Of a DNA stretch of 44,507 nucleotides, positions 35,354 to 43,108 are shown one piece after another (position 1 is the first letter of the stretch; each line of letters begins with the position of its first letter). Made by a program: the position numbers and the translations under genes. The stretch is from CAG-1000 sp964545285 (lineage in GTDB: Bacteria > Bacillota_I > Bacilli_A > RF39 > UBA660), in contig CAZJEW010000006.1 of NCBI GenBank assembly GCA_964545285.1, forward strand, positions 1-44,507, given 5' to 3'. The notes beneath the pieces were generated by a model. It worked only from the letters and a program-made list of their open reading frames with translations, was not told the DNA's origin and ran no database searches.

Positions 35354-35790
35354 TTTATTCTTTCCATATTATCGCAAAGATTGTCAATATCTTTTTTAAT
35401 TAAATTACTCATGGTATCTTTATACGAATTATATTCTATCATTAGTACCTTAATTTTTATAATAGGAATTAACTTCTTTTTATAAATTATTAAATCATTT
35501 AACCCTTTTAATACTTGTCTGACAACAGTTGGCTTTTCATCATATAATAGATTCAATAATAAATCTATATTTTTAATATTAATATAGTTATCTTTATCCC
35601 ATTTAGCGTTTCTACATATTAGCAAAGCTGCTCTTACTTTAACATAAGATCTTTTATTACCTAGTAATTCAAATAAATAATTAATATGTTTATAAATATT
35701 TTCGTTTTTATCAGATTCTTCCATAAATAACTTGAATGTATCATACGCAGATATATCATCAATATCTTCTAATTTTTTAATATCAATCAT
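35350..35790 (-). CDS. HEAT-like helical repeat protein (often labelled SufBD protein)
   Basis: A 146-residue soluble alpha-helical protein. The pattern YVKVRAALLICRNAKWDKDNYIN...LLNLLYDEKPTVVRQVLKGLNDLI...KDTMSNLIKKDI matches a family widespread in Clostridia and Bacilli that databases often label SufBD protein, although it has no similarity to the SufB/SufD core. The repeats resemble HEAT or Armadillo helices and probably bind a protein partner. It is coupled on both sides: its start overlaps the ASCH gene end by 8 bases and its TGA overlaps the next ATG. Confidence 0.7.
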   Translation of the reverse strand: MIDIKKLEDIDDISAYDTFKLFMEESDKNENIYKHINYLFELLGNKRSYVKVRAALLICRNAKWDKDNYINIKNIDLLLNLLYDEKPTVVRQVLKGLNDLIIYKKKLIPIIKIKVLMIEYNSYKDTMSNLIKKDIDNLCDNMERIK

Positions 35791-36127
35791 TTATTAACTC
35801 TATTCTAATAGCTAAACATTTATATCTATCTATTTCTTCTTTTGAATATATTTTAATACTATGAGCAGCTTCAAAAGGACTATTATAATACTTATATAAA
35901 TAATCATTAAATGTGTCTTTAAACATATCTAAAAAATTATTATAATGTAATAAATCTAACACTTTAACTCTTATTCTACTTCCTTCATTGTCAACCATTC
36001 TAAACTCTATAGTATCGCCTATTTTAATAAGATTTCTCTTATCATCATTTAGTCTATATTCATAATGTTTAATATTATCTTTTATTTGATCAAATGGTTC
36101 TTTAAATAATCTCATCTTATGTTCCAT
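35783..36127 (-). CDS. ASCH-domain protein
   Basis: A 114-residue protein with the small beta-barrel ASCH fold related to PUA RNA-binding domains. MEHKMRLFKEPFDQIKDNIKHYEYRLNDDKR is the typical first helix and the KxxE-like active region, followed by LIKIGDTIEFR, VKVLDLLHYNNF, and a closing strand. Proposed roles of the family include RNA binding and N4-acetylcytidine hydrolysis; the role here is unknown. A longer frame from 36217 runs into the fusion gene, but the ATG at 36125-36127 has AAAGGA in front and is preferred. It begins 13 bases after the ABC-F/APH stop. Confidence 0.82.
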   Translation of the reverse strand: MEHKMRLFKEPFDQIKDNIKHYEYRLNDDKRNLIKIGDTIEFRMVDNEGSRIRVKVLDLLHYNNFLDMFKDTFNDYLYKYYNSPFEAAHSIKIYSKEEIDRYKCLAIRIELIND

Positions 36128-36140
36128 ATAAAATCCTTTC

Positions 36141-38507
36141 TTATATAAATTGCATAATTCTATAGTATTTGCTTTTAAATTCATCCTTTTCAATACCAAG
36201 TTCTTCATAAAAAACATCTATATACTTCTTACCATAATTTCTTTCTATTGATATTTCACATATTACAATATCATAATATATATCTCCTATACCACACGAA
36301 TCTACATCCAGTATACCACTAAACTTATTATTATAAGCAAATATATTAGGTAATGACATATCACCATGTATAAATCCAATTACAGATTTAGGTTTATTGC
36401 CTTTTAAATATTTCAGCATACTATTTTTAGTAGGAAATTCATCACAAAACCTTTTATCCAAAACTTTTTCATCTTTAAAATTAGATTCAATATTACTAAT
36501 AATTGAATTAGTAGTTGAATCAAACATACAATCAATATAACTGATACTATATAAAGCATTAAATGCTTCAACTAATACCTTTATTCCCTCTAAAGGGTTA
36601 TTTATATAATAATCACTACATAGCATTTCACCATCTAATGATTTAGTTAATATATATGATTTATTATTATATTTTTCATAAAACACTTTATCTGGGCACT
36701 TGATTTTATCATGTAAATAATCAAGTTTCATTGATTCAACACTTAAATGATCAGAAATTTTCAAGTAATATATTTTACTTTTTTTTCTAATTTTATATAC
36801 TTTTGTATTAGAACAACCAATTGTAACTTCTTCAATTTTGCAATCCTTAATAAATTCATTTAATCTATTGCTACCATTAATTTTGATTTCATTTTTCTTT
36901 TCTACAATAATTTCATTAATAACATTATCTTTAATTGAATCGTAATTTCCTTCATAAGATATTAATTTTTTATTTTCTATTCTTATTATTCTAGTTGCAA
37001 TTTTATTAATAAAATACCTATCGTGACTAACAAATAATATTGTTCCTTTAAAATCTAATAATGCACTTTCAAGTAATTCTCTTGTGTCAATATCTATATG
37101 ATTAGTAGGTTCATCAAGAATCAAAAAATTAATATCTTTTATAATTAATTCAAGCAATTTAATTCTAACTTTTTCACCACCACTTAAAGATTTAATTTTT
37201 TTCTTTAATGATTCAGAACCAAAATAAAATTGTACTAATTTACTTCTAAGTTCCGATTCGTTACCAACAAAAAAGCTTCTAACATAATCAAAAATATTTA
37301 ATTCGTCATTTTCAAATCTAACCTCTTGGGGAATATATCCTATCTTTATATTTGCACCCATAACTATATTATCATGTGTATTATTTAATATATTTTTAAT
37401 TAATGTTGTTTTCCCAGAACCATTTTTCCCCATTAAACATACTCTATCTGTAAAATAAACATTAGCATTTACATTATCTAATAAAACTTTATTTCCAATA
37501 CATAGTGTAAAATTATTAATTCTAAGAACATTATTTCCAGTCCTATCAATAGAATTAAATACAATAGGCAAATCTTTTTTATTAATTGGCTTGTCAATCA
37601 AGTCAAGTCTTTCAAGTCTCTTTTCTAAAGCATGCATTCTTCTAAAAAACATAGGATTATCGCTTTTTTCTCCCCATAATCTATATCTCTCAATAGCTTC
37701 GTTAATAGCATTAATTTCCTTTTGTTGATTTTTATAACTTTGAAACTCTATTAATAATCTTTTTTCACTTTCCTTTAAATAGTAAGAGTAATTACCGATA
37801 TATATATCTTCTTTTCCATTATTAATTAAAACTATTTTATTAACAACTCTATCCAAAAAGTATCTATCATGAGATATTATTAAAACTGTACCTTTATAAC
37901 TTTTTAAATACTCTTCAAACCACTCAAGAGTTTCAATGTCTAAATGATTTGTTGGTTCATCAAGTAATAAGATATCTGGACTAGAAAGAATCAAACTTGC
38001 TAAATTAATAATGGTTTTTTCGCCACCTGATAGTTTATTGTAAAAAGTATTTAATAATTCTTCAGATAACTTAAATCCATTCTTAATTTTATTAATTTTC
38101 TCATTTAATAAATATCCACCTTTAACTTCAAATATATCTCTAAGATGGCTATATTTTCTAATATCTTTATCGTTAGAAGTCATATTATTAGATAAACGAT
38201 CTAATTCATTCTTTAATTCAATTAAATCGCTTATTCCCCTTAAATACACATCTTTAGCTAAAATATCATCGTTTTCAAGTGGTGGTATTTGTTTCAAATA
38301 TCCAATTTTAGAATTTTTTCTTACACTAATACTACCAGAATCGAATGTTTCTTCTCCAGTAATAATTCTAAATGTTGTGGTTTTTCCACAACCATTAGGG
38401 CCTATTAAAGCCACCCTTTCATTAGTTTTAACATTGATACAAAATTCCTTTAGTACATTATTAAAACCATAGTTCTTATTTATTTTATTCAAACTTATTT
38501 CTAACAT
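36141..38507 (-). CDS. Fusion of an ABC-F ATPase with an APH(3')-type aminoglycoside kinase domain
   Basis: One uninterrupted 788-residue frame. Residues 1-540 form a complete ABC-F protein: Walker A GPNGCGKTT near 36, LSGGEK, DEPTNHLD, then an interdomain linker (about 250-335, with RYRLWGEKSDNPMFFRRMHALEKRLERL), second Walker A GKNGSGKTT near 360, LSGGEKVRIK near 440 and DEPTNHIDID. ABC-F proteins act on the ribosomal E site, and several give resistance to drugs of the 50S subunit. Residues about 541-788 are a full APH(3')-like kinase: GCSNTKVYKI loop, ATP-binding Lys in YYLKIS near 578, catalytic HGDMSLPN near 712, and metal-binding Asp in GILDVDSCGIGD near 729. There is no ATG, GTG or TTG between the two parts, so the kinase cannot be made separately. 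SD AAAGGAG; attenuator upstream. Confidence 0.88.
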   Translation of the reverse strand: MLEISLNKINKNYGFNNVLKEFCINVKTNERVALIGPNGCGKTTTFRIITGEETFDSGSISVRKNSKIGYLKQIPPLENDDILAKDVYLRGISDLIELKNELDRLSNNMTSNDKDIRKYSHLRDIFEVKGGYLLNEKINKIKNGFKLSEELLNTFYNKLSGGEKTIINLASLILSSPDILLLDEPTNHLDIETLEWFEEYLKSYKGTVLIISHDRYFLDRVVNKIVLINNGKEDIYIGNYSYYLKESEKRLLIEFQSYKNQQKEINAINEAIERYRLWGEKSDNPMFFRRMHALEKRLERLDLIDKPINKKDLPIVFNSIDRTGNNVLRINNFTLCIGNKVLLDNVNANVYFTDRVCLMGKNGSGKTTLIKNILNNTHDNIVMGANIKIGYIPQEVRFENDELNIFDYVRSFFVGNESELRSKLVQFYFGSESLKKKIKSLSGGEKVRIKLLELIIKDINFLILDEPTNHIDIDTRELLESALLDFKGTILFVSHDRYFINKIATRIIRIENKKLISYEGNYDSIKDNVINEIIVEKKNEIKINGSNRLNEFIKDCKIEEVTIGCSNTKVYKIRKKSKIYYLKISDHLSVESMKLDYLHDKIKCPDKVFYEKYNNKSYILTKSLDGEMLCSDYYINNPLEGIKVLVEAFNALYSISYIDCMFDSTTNSIISNIESNFKDEKVLDKRFCDEFPTKNSMLKYLKGNKPKSVIGFIHGDMSLPNIFAYNNKFSGILDVDSCGIGDIYYDIVICEISIERNYGKKYIDVFYEELGIEKDEFKSKYYRIMQFI

Positions 38508-38510
38508 ATT

Positions 38511-38521
38511 TTCTCCTTTAA
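38511..38521 (-). promoter_or_regulatory. Shine-Dalgarno of the ABC-F/APH gene with complementary leader segment
   Basis: The minus strand reads TTAAAGGAGAA before the start codon. The eight bases TTAAAGGA (38514-38521) are perfectly complementary to TCCTTTAA at 38556-38563, inside the loop of the upstream terminator. Pairing would hide the ribosome binding site. Confidence 0.7.
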
Positions 38522-38530
38522 TTTACATGC

Positions 38531-38579
38531 AAAAAAATTCACACCAGTTATTATCTTAAAGGATTCTAACTAAGTGTGA
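38531..38579 (-). terminator. Leader terminator (attenuator) of the ABC-F/APH gene
   Basis: The minus strand forms UCACAC-UU-AGUU (38579 to 38568) against AACU-G-GUGUGA (38549 to 38539), a 6 plus 4 bp stem with a small internal loop and an 18-base hairpin loop, followed at once by seven U (38537-38531). It lies inside the leader, 24 bases before the start of the main gene. The stop codon of the leader peptide sits at the top of its first arm. Confidence 0.82.
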
Positions 38580-38619
38580 TATTATTAGTATACATAATTA
38601 CATGATTAACACTATACAT
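38566..38619 (-). CDS. 17-codon leader peptide of the ABC-F/APH attenuator
   Basis: MYSVNHVIMYTNNITLS, starting ATG at 38617-38619 and ending TAG at 38566-38568. A strong AGGAGTG site (38627-38633) precedes it with a 7-base spacing, and the predicted transcription start is directly upstream. The last codons overlap the first arm of the leader terminator, and the anti-Shine-Dalgarno segment begins two bases after the stop. This is the usual geometry of drug-sensing leader peptides in front of Erm and ABC-F genes. That it is translated is inferred from its ribosome binding site and position. Confidence 0.75.
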   Translation of the reverse strand: MYSVNHVIMYTNNITLS

Positions 38620-38630
38620 ATAATATCACT
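38576..38630 (-). promoter_or_regulatory. Alternative (anti-terminator) hairpin in the leader
   Basis: GUGATATTAT at 38629-38620 pairs perfectly over 10 bp with ATAATATCAC at 38585-38576. The second arm shares bases 38576-38579 with the terminator, so the two structures exclude each other. A ribosome moving over the leader would open this hairpin. Confidence 0.6.
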
Positions 38631-38641
38631 CCTATACGGGT

Positions 38642-38670
38642 ATTATACAATAAATATATCTATATTTCAA
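38642..38670 (-). promoter_or_regulatory. Promoter of the leader and ABC-F/APH operon
   Basis: On the minus strand TTGAAA (38665-38670) and TATAAT (38642-38647) are separated by exactly 17 bases, one of the strongest promoters in the window. Transcription should start near 38635, a few bases before the leader peptide ribosome binding site. Confidence 0.82.
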
Positions 38671-38709
38671 TTATAATAGTTCTCTAACACTTAAAAAGTA
38701 AGATTTCTC

Positions 38710-39504
38710 TTACTCAATGTTTAATCTACTTAATATTAATTCATAATCTTCATTAGATAATTGTTCCATCTCTTTATTTAAAATATCTTTATCTAATTCA
38801 AATTTATCTATTATGCTTTTGCTTTCTTTTTTGGTTAATTTTCTACCAGTAGCTTTATATAGTTCTATTAATGATTCCATCAAATTATTTTTAAGTTTTC
38901 TTCCTCTTCTAAAAAACATTTCTCTCATTATATACATTTTAGGATTGTTTATTAACTCGTTCCTTTTTAATCTCTTTATTCTAATTAATGCAGACATTAC
39001 TCTAGGAGATGGTTCAAACGCATCTGGCGTTATTTCTAGCAATTTTTCAAATTTAAAGAAACAATTTGTCAATAAACTCAACTTGTTACTTTTATTTTCA
39101 GCGACATTTGTGGCAAAATTATTACCAACAATAAAAATACCTTCATTAAAACTGCATCTTAATAATTTTTCTATAAATGGTTCTGTAATAGAATATGGTA
39201 GTGCTGATACTATTTTATCGCAAGGAGGGAAGTAAACATTTAATGCACTATTCCATATAACATCAACATTATTATATTTTTCCATTAATACATTAATAAA
39301 ATGTTCTAATCTTTTATCACTTTCTATTAATATTAAAGATTTACTTCGTCTTGCAATTGTTTCACTTAAAACACATTTACCAGGTCCAATTTCAATAACA
39401 TTTTCATTAACATTCAAATTACATGCATCAATAAATGCATTTATTACTTTTTTATCAACCAAAAAGTGTTGATCTAAATAATTAGTATCATTTACAAATT
39501 CCAT
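38710..39504 (-). CDS. KsgA/Erm-superfamily rRNA adenine methyltransferase, divergent
   Basis: A 264-residue SAM-dependent methyltransferase. QHFLVDKKVINAFIDAC, then VIEIGPGKCVLSETIA (motif I), LIESDKRLE (motif II) and KIVSALPYSITEPFIEKLL (the motif IV position, SALPY instead of the usual NLPY) place it with the enzymes that dimethylate rRNA adenines. The C-terminus FEPSPRVMSALIRI and MREMFFRRGRKLKNNLME reads more like archaeal KsgA/Dim1 or Erm relatives than the housekeeping bacterial RsmA. Whether it modifies 16S rRNA (KsgA role) or 23S A2058 (Erm role) cannot be decided here. ATG after GGAGAA with its own extended -10; no leader peptide. Directly upstream of the ABC-F/APH operon. Confidence 0.8.
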   Translation of the reverse strand: MEFVNDTNYLDQHFLVDKKVINAFIDACNLNVNENVIEIGPGKCVLSETIARRSKSLILIESDKRLEHFINVLMEKYNNVDVIWNSALNVYFPPCDKIVSALPYSITEPFIEKLLRCSFNEGIFIVGNNFATNVAENKSNKLSLLTNCFFKFEKLLEITPDAFEPSPRVMSALIRIKRLKRNELINNPKMYIMREMFFRRGRKLKNNLMESLIELYKATGRKLTKKESKSIIDKFELDKDILNKEMEQLSNEDYELILSRLNIE

Positions 39505-39521
39505 AAACTTCTCCTACAGTA

Positions 39522-39530
39522 ATTATATCA
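39522..39530 (-). promoter_or_regulatory. Extended -10 promoter of the rRNA methyltransferase gene
   Basis: The minus strand reads TGATATAAT 17 bases before the start codon, so the leader is short. Confidence 0.65.
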
Positions 39531-39560
39531 AATATAAACACTCTTGGTATAATATCTTCT

Positions 39561-40049
39561 CTATTTTACACAATTAATTACTATTTTTGAATTATATAAT
39601 TGTTTATATCTTTTTAAAGTTCTATTTCTTTTTGCATCTGCGAAGATAATACTATAAGCTACCTCCCATAATACAACCCACCCAAATATTACCAATACTT
39701 GAGATAAAATATGACCCAAAGTATTATCAATTAAATATGATAATGAAATAAATAACATTCCTAGTAAAAACAAAGCCAATCTATTTATATTGGATTTTTT
39801 CTTTTCATAATTAATTTCTTCAATATTCTCACTATATTCTTTTAAAATTATATTAGAGTATCTACTTTTTTCTTCTTCTGTTAAATCAAATTTACAATCA
39901 ATATTAATAATTACCTTACTATTTAGATCTGTTCCAATCATATAATTTGAAATATAATTACTAAGCTCTGGATCTATTACATCATCACAATATCTACTTA
40001 ATAAATACTTTTTATCTTTTATATCTAAATTAATTATTATATCTTCCAT
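39561..40049 (-). CDS. Membrane protein of unknown function with two helices
   Basis: A 162-residue protein. The first 88 residues are soluble and charged, then two close membrane helices follow (LALFLLGMLFISLSYLI and ILSQVLVIFGWVVLWEVAYSII, about 90-135), and a basic tail ends the protein (FADAKRNRTLKRYKQLYNSKI). I recognise the general pattern from uncharacterised Bacillota proteins but no function. It is the last gene of a five-gene overlapping operon; its ATG shares a base with the TAA of the pseudouridine synthase gene (TAATG), with AAGGAGG in front. Confidence 0.65.
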   Translation of the reverse strand: MEDIIINLDIKDKKYLLSRYCDDVIDPELSNYISNYMIGTDLNSKVIINIDCKFDLTEEEKSRYSNIILKEYSENIEEINYEKKKSNINRLALFLLGMLFISLSYLIDNTLGHILSQVLVIFGWVVLWEVAYSIIFADAKRNRTLKRYKQLYNSKIVINCVK

Positions 40050-40714
40050 TATTCCTCCTTAAATATATTCCATGGATATATATTTGGAAAATCCAAATTA
40101 AATGTTAACAATTCTTTAGTAATAGGGTGATAAAATGATATTTCATTTGAAAATAATGCTAATTGTTCACCTACTTTAGAATTTTTATTATATTTTTGAT
40201 CTCCATATAATGGATAACCATGATGAGATAATTGAACTCTTATTTGATGACTTCTTCCGGTTTTTAAATTTATTTTAACTAAAGACATATTTTCTTTATA
40301 GTTTATTTTATTAAACTTTAATATTGACTCTTTTCCATTATTATCTATTTTTACAATATTATTTCTTTCATCTTTTAATAATTTATCAACTAATGTATTA
40401 TTATCTTCTATATTACCTATTACTATAGCATAGTATGTCTTTTTAAACATTTTATTTCTTAATTGTTCTGATAATCTAGACGCACATTTACTTGTTTTAG
40501 CAAAGACCATTATGCCACCTACCGGTCTATCTAATCTATGCACTAATCCTAAATAAACATTTCCAGGTTTATTATACTTTTCTTTTAAATATTTTTTTAA
40601 CATATTAAGTAAATCCAAGTCTTTAGAAGTATCTTCTTGTGTAGGAACATTTATAGGCTTTTCTACAACCAATAAGTGATTATCCTCATAAATAATATTA
40701 ACTTTCGTTTTCAT
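40049..40714 (-). CDS. RluA-family pseudouridine synthase
   Basis: A 221-residue enzyme that turns uridine into pseudouridine in rRNA or tRNA. The core begins IIYEDNHLLVVEKPINVPTQ, the catalytic aspartate is in VHRLDRPVGGIMVFAKT near residue 62, and KTGRSHQIRVQLSHHGYPLYGDQKY near 154 is the conserved nucleic-acid-facing segment. No S4 domain precedes the core, so it is the short RluA/RluC-like form. The target base is not predictable. The start overlaps the preceding gene by 17 bases. Confidence 0.92.
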   Translation of the reverse strand: MKTKVNIIYEDNHLLVVEKPINVPTQEDTSKDLDLLNMLKKYLKEKYNKPGNVYLGLVHRLDRPVGGIMVFAKTSKCASRLSEQLRNKMFKKTYYAIVIGNIEDNNTLVDKLLKDERNNIVKIDNNGKESILKFNKINYKENMSLVKINLKTGRSHQIRVQLSHHGYPLYGDQKYNKNSKVGEQLALFSNEISFYHPITKELLTFNLDFPNIYPWNIFKEE

Positions 40715-41033
40715 ATTTATACACCTTTAAGCCATGCTTTTGAAGAGATTCTATACTGACTTTACCACTATTTAAATCATCAATCATTTTAGTTTTAGTT
40801 CCATCAACCCATATTAAATATAAATTGTCACTTTTAACACATGGTAAATAATAAATATAATCATTAGTTCTATATATTTCTTCTAAAGATTGAGCACATA
40901 CCTCTGTAGTATCTTCAATAGTATAGTCTTTAGAATCACTCTTTTTTGACATAGTGTCTATATATACATACATTAATACAGCAACAGCTAATAGAATAAT
41001 TATTATAAATATATAATTAAAAATCTTTTTCAT
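40698..41033 (-). CDS. Small membrane-anchored protein of unknown function
   Basis: A 111-residue protein with one N-terminal membrane helix (MKKIFNYIFIIIILLAVAVLMYVYI) and an extracytoplasmic part of about 80 residues containing two cysteines (VCAQSLEE and YYLPCVKSD), which could form a disulfide. No family recognised. A longer frame starts at 41060, but the ATG at 41031-41033 gives a normal signal-anchor start and has GGGAAAG in front. It overlaps the methyltransferase gene upstream and the pseudouridine synthase downstream. Confidence 0.65.
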   Translation of the reverse strand: MKKIFNYIFIIIILLAVAVLMYVYIDTMSKKSDSKDYTIEDTTEVCAQSLEEIYRTNDYIYYLPCVKSDNLYLIWVDGTKTKMIDDLNSGKVSIESLQKHGLKVYKYENES

Positions 41034-41892
41034 TACTTTCCCATCTTCCACATATTCCACAGGATAATACTAAATCTCTGCTTGATATTTTAATACCAAT
41101 TTCATCAGAAATAATATTACCGTTTAATTTTGATAAACTGCTAGTTTTAAGTATATTATACAATATTTCTGATGTTATTCCTTTTGTATAAGAATTAACT
41201 ATAAAAAATAATGGTTTATCGCTTAATATTTTAATGGAATTTTCAATTAATTCATTCATACTATCTTCAAATTTCCATAACTCTTTTGATGGACCTCTAC
41301 CATAAGTAGGAGGATCCATTATTATAGCATCATACTTATTTCCTCTTCTGTATTCTCTTTCTACAAATTTTAAACAATCATCACAAATATATCTTATTTT
41401 ATTATCCTCAATACCAGTTAGTTTTGCATTTTCTTTAGCCCATTCATTCATTCCTTGTGATGCATCCACATGAACAACTTCTGATGCTCCTGCAAATGAA
41501 GCAGCTATAGTCGCCCCTCCCGTATATGCAAATAAGTTTAACACCTTAACTTTTCTACCACATGTACTAATTTTATCCATTATGTAATCCCAATTTGATG
41601 CTTGTTCAGGAAATAATCCAGTATGTTTAAAATTTGTTGGACTAACTTTAAATTTCAAATCTCTGTAGTTTATAGTCCAATAGTCAGGTACTTTTTTAAT
41701 ATATTCCCATTCTCCACCACCTTTATCATTTCTATGGTAAATTGCATCAAAATTATTCCACTTATTACTATCACTTGTCCATAATGCCCAAGGATCAGGC
41801 CTTCTTAAAACTATATTACCCCATCTTTCTAATTTTTCTCCACTACCAGCATCTATGCATTCATAATCTTTCCAATCATTTGTAACCAACAT
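41017..41892 (-). CDS. Class I SAM-dependent rRNA methyltransferase (RlmI/RlmK-like)
   Basis: A 291-residue methyltransferase of the PF10672-type group. KVLNLFAYTGGATIAASFAGASEVVHVDASQGMNEWAKENA spans the SAM-binding motif I and II (about 115-155), and YDAIIMDPPTYGRGPSKELWKFED carries the DPP motif IV near 195. The N-terminal part with GSGEKLERWGNIVLRRPDPWALW is typical of the group. Members modify rRNA cytosines, but this one lacks a PUA domain. The TAATG junction with the upstream gene indicates coupling; its AAGGAG site lies a rather long 12 bases away. Confidence 0.85.
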   Translation of the reverse strand: MLVTNDWKDYECIDAGSGEKLERWGNIVLRRPDPWALWTSDSNKWNNFDAIYHRNDKGGGEWEYIKKVPDYWTINYRDLKFKVSPTNFKHTGLFPEQASNWDYIMDKISTCGRKVKVLNLFAYTGGATIAASFAGASEVVHVDASQGMNEWAKENAKLTGIEDNKIRYICDDCLKFVEREYRRGNKYDAIIMDPPTYGRGPSKELWKFEDSMNELIENSIKILSDKPLFFIVNSYTKGITSEILYNILKTSSLSKLNGNIISDEIGIKISSRDLVLSCGICGRWESNEKDF

Positions 41893-43037
41893 TATAATAT
41901 CTTACTCCTTCCATAACTTGCACTTAAACTATATACATCCCTTAATAATGAATTATTACATTCATTTTCACCATTGTTAAATAATTGCAAATAGCTATCA
42001 TTTTCAAATGGGTATGATGTAACATTAATACTATCAAAATGATGACAAATTCTTAAAAAAGTTCTAATTAATTTGTTTGTAATATTCATTTGAATAGCAT
42101 CATGCTCTTTTTGAATTTCATCTAAAGTTTCTTTATTTCCATCAGTATCAAAGTTTTTTCTAATATTAGAAAGCCTCTTATTATTCCAGCTTGATATGCT
42201 TAATGGTAATATTTTGATATTATTTATTCCAATGCTATTTAAATAACCCAAAAATATAGTAAGTGCAACAACGAATGAAGCAGAGACATCCTTTAGATTT
42301 CCATCCCCATAAGTTTCATAATTATCTTTTTTAGAATCGAACCCTTCACCAATTTTATATAGTTTTCTATTTATTTCTTTTTGAAAACTTTCTTCATTTT
42401 TACTTTTTCTTTTGCTTTGTACTGCATATATATAAGCAGTATCACCATCAATACCATATCTAATTGCTGGAAAATTATAACAATTATATCCACTAGCATT
42501 TTCTGTTGGAGTTAATATTGGAATAAATTCCATAGGTGCCTCTAAATAAATAGATGCCTTTTTTTGTTTTATAAATAAATCTGCACCAAGTGTATCTAAA
42601 TATCCTAAAGCAAAAAATTGACTTTGGCTTTGCGCATTTAATAAATAATTGGTTTTTCTATTTATGAACTCTACCGGATTATTATAATCTTCTGTTGATG
42701 CATCAACAAATAAAAGAGATAAAATTACTATAGCTTCATTAGTATAATATTTAGATGCAACACTAAAGTACCTTCTCAGAGCTAATTCAAATGTTCTTTT
42801 ATCCTTAATATACAATGTCGGAACAAGGATTCCTTTGATATCTTCTTTATCAAATTCATATTTCTTTTTATCTTCTTCGATAATAGTATTAAATGCTATT
42901 AATAATTCAAAATCATTTGCAGTAATTTTTGCTTGAGCTGCTTCCGGAATTATCATTTCATAAAAGATTTTTACAGGATCATATTCTTCATTATTGGATA
43001 AATTATCATTGTTATTATAATTTATATTTTTTTCCAT
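41892..43037 (-). CDS. Conserved-looking protein of unknown function
   Basis: A 381-residue soluble protein without signal peptide or membrane helix. It starts Asn-rich, then has mixed helices and strands, including EAPMEFIPILTPTENASGYNCYNFPAIRYGIDGDTAYIYAVQ. I recognise no domain and cannot assign a role. It is the first gene of the operon that continues through the RlmI-like methyltransferase, so an RNA-related function is possible but unsupported. A frame from 43049 begins with ATGGAGG, which is the ribosome binding site itself; the ATG at 43035-43037 follows at the right distance. Confidence 0.6.
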   Translation of the reverse strand: MEKNINYNNNDNLSNNEEYDPVKIFYEMIIPEAAQAKITANDFELLIAFNTIIEEDKKKYEFDKEDIKGILVPTLYIKDKRTFELALRRYFSVASKYYTNEAIVILSLLFVDASTEDYNNPVEFINRKTNYLLNAQSQSQFFALGYLDTLGADLFIKQKKASIYLEAPMEFIPILTPTENASGYNCYNFPAIRYGIDGDTAYIYAVQSKRKSKNEESFQKEINRKLYKIGEGFDSKKDNYETYGDGNLKDVSASFVVALTIFLGYLNSIGINNIKILPLSISSWNNKRLSNIRKNFDTDGNKETLDEIQKEHDAIQMNITNKLIRTFLRICHHFDSINVTSYPFENDSYLQLFNNGENECNNSLLRDVYSLSASYGRSKIL

Positions 43038-43053
43038 ACAATCCTCCATAATA

Positions 43054-43062
43054 ATTATATCA
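43054..43062 (-). promoter_or_regulatory. Extended -10 promoter of the five-gene operon
   Basis: The minus strand reads TGATATAAT, 16 bases before the ATG at 43037 and just ahead of GGAGG. Confidence 0.65.
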
Positions 43063-43065
43063 CAT

Positions 43066-43099
43066 AAAAAAACATATTGATTCTTTAATCAATATGTTT
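43066..43099 (-). terminator. Intrinsic terminator after the DUF308 gene
   Basis: A perfect 13-bp stem AAACATATTGATT/AATCAATATGTTT (43070-43082 with 43087-43099) with a 4-base loop is followed on the minus strand by seven U. Confidence 0.9.
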
Positions 43100-43108
43100 A
43101 CAAGTAAA

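Noticed and set aside
34824..35399. 191-codon plus-strand frame opposite the pentapeptide gene
   Set aside because: It mirrors the regular repeat structure on the minus strand; no start signal, low-complexity Leu/Ile/Ser translation.
36141..36900. Kinase domain as a separate gene starting inside the ABC-F frame
   Set aside because: No ATG, GTG or TTG with a ribosome binding site exists between the ABC-F end and the kinase ATP-binding lysine; the first Met lies past that lysine.
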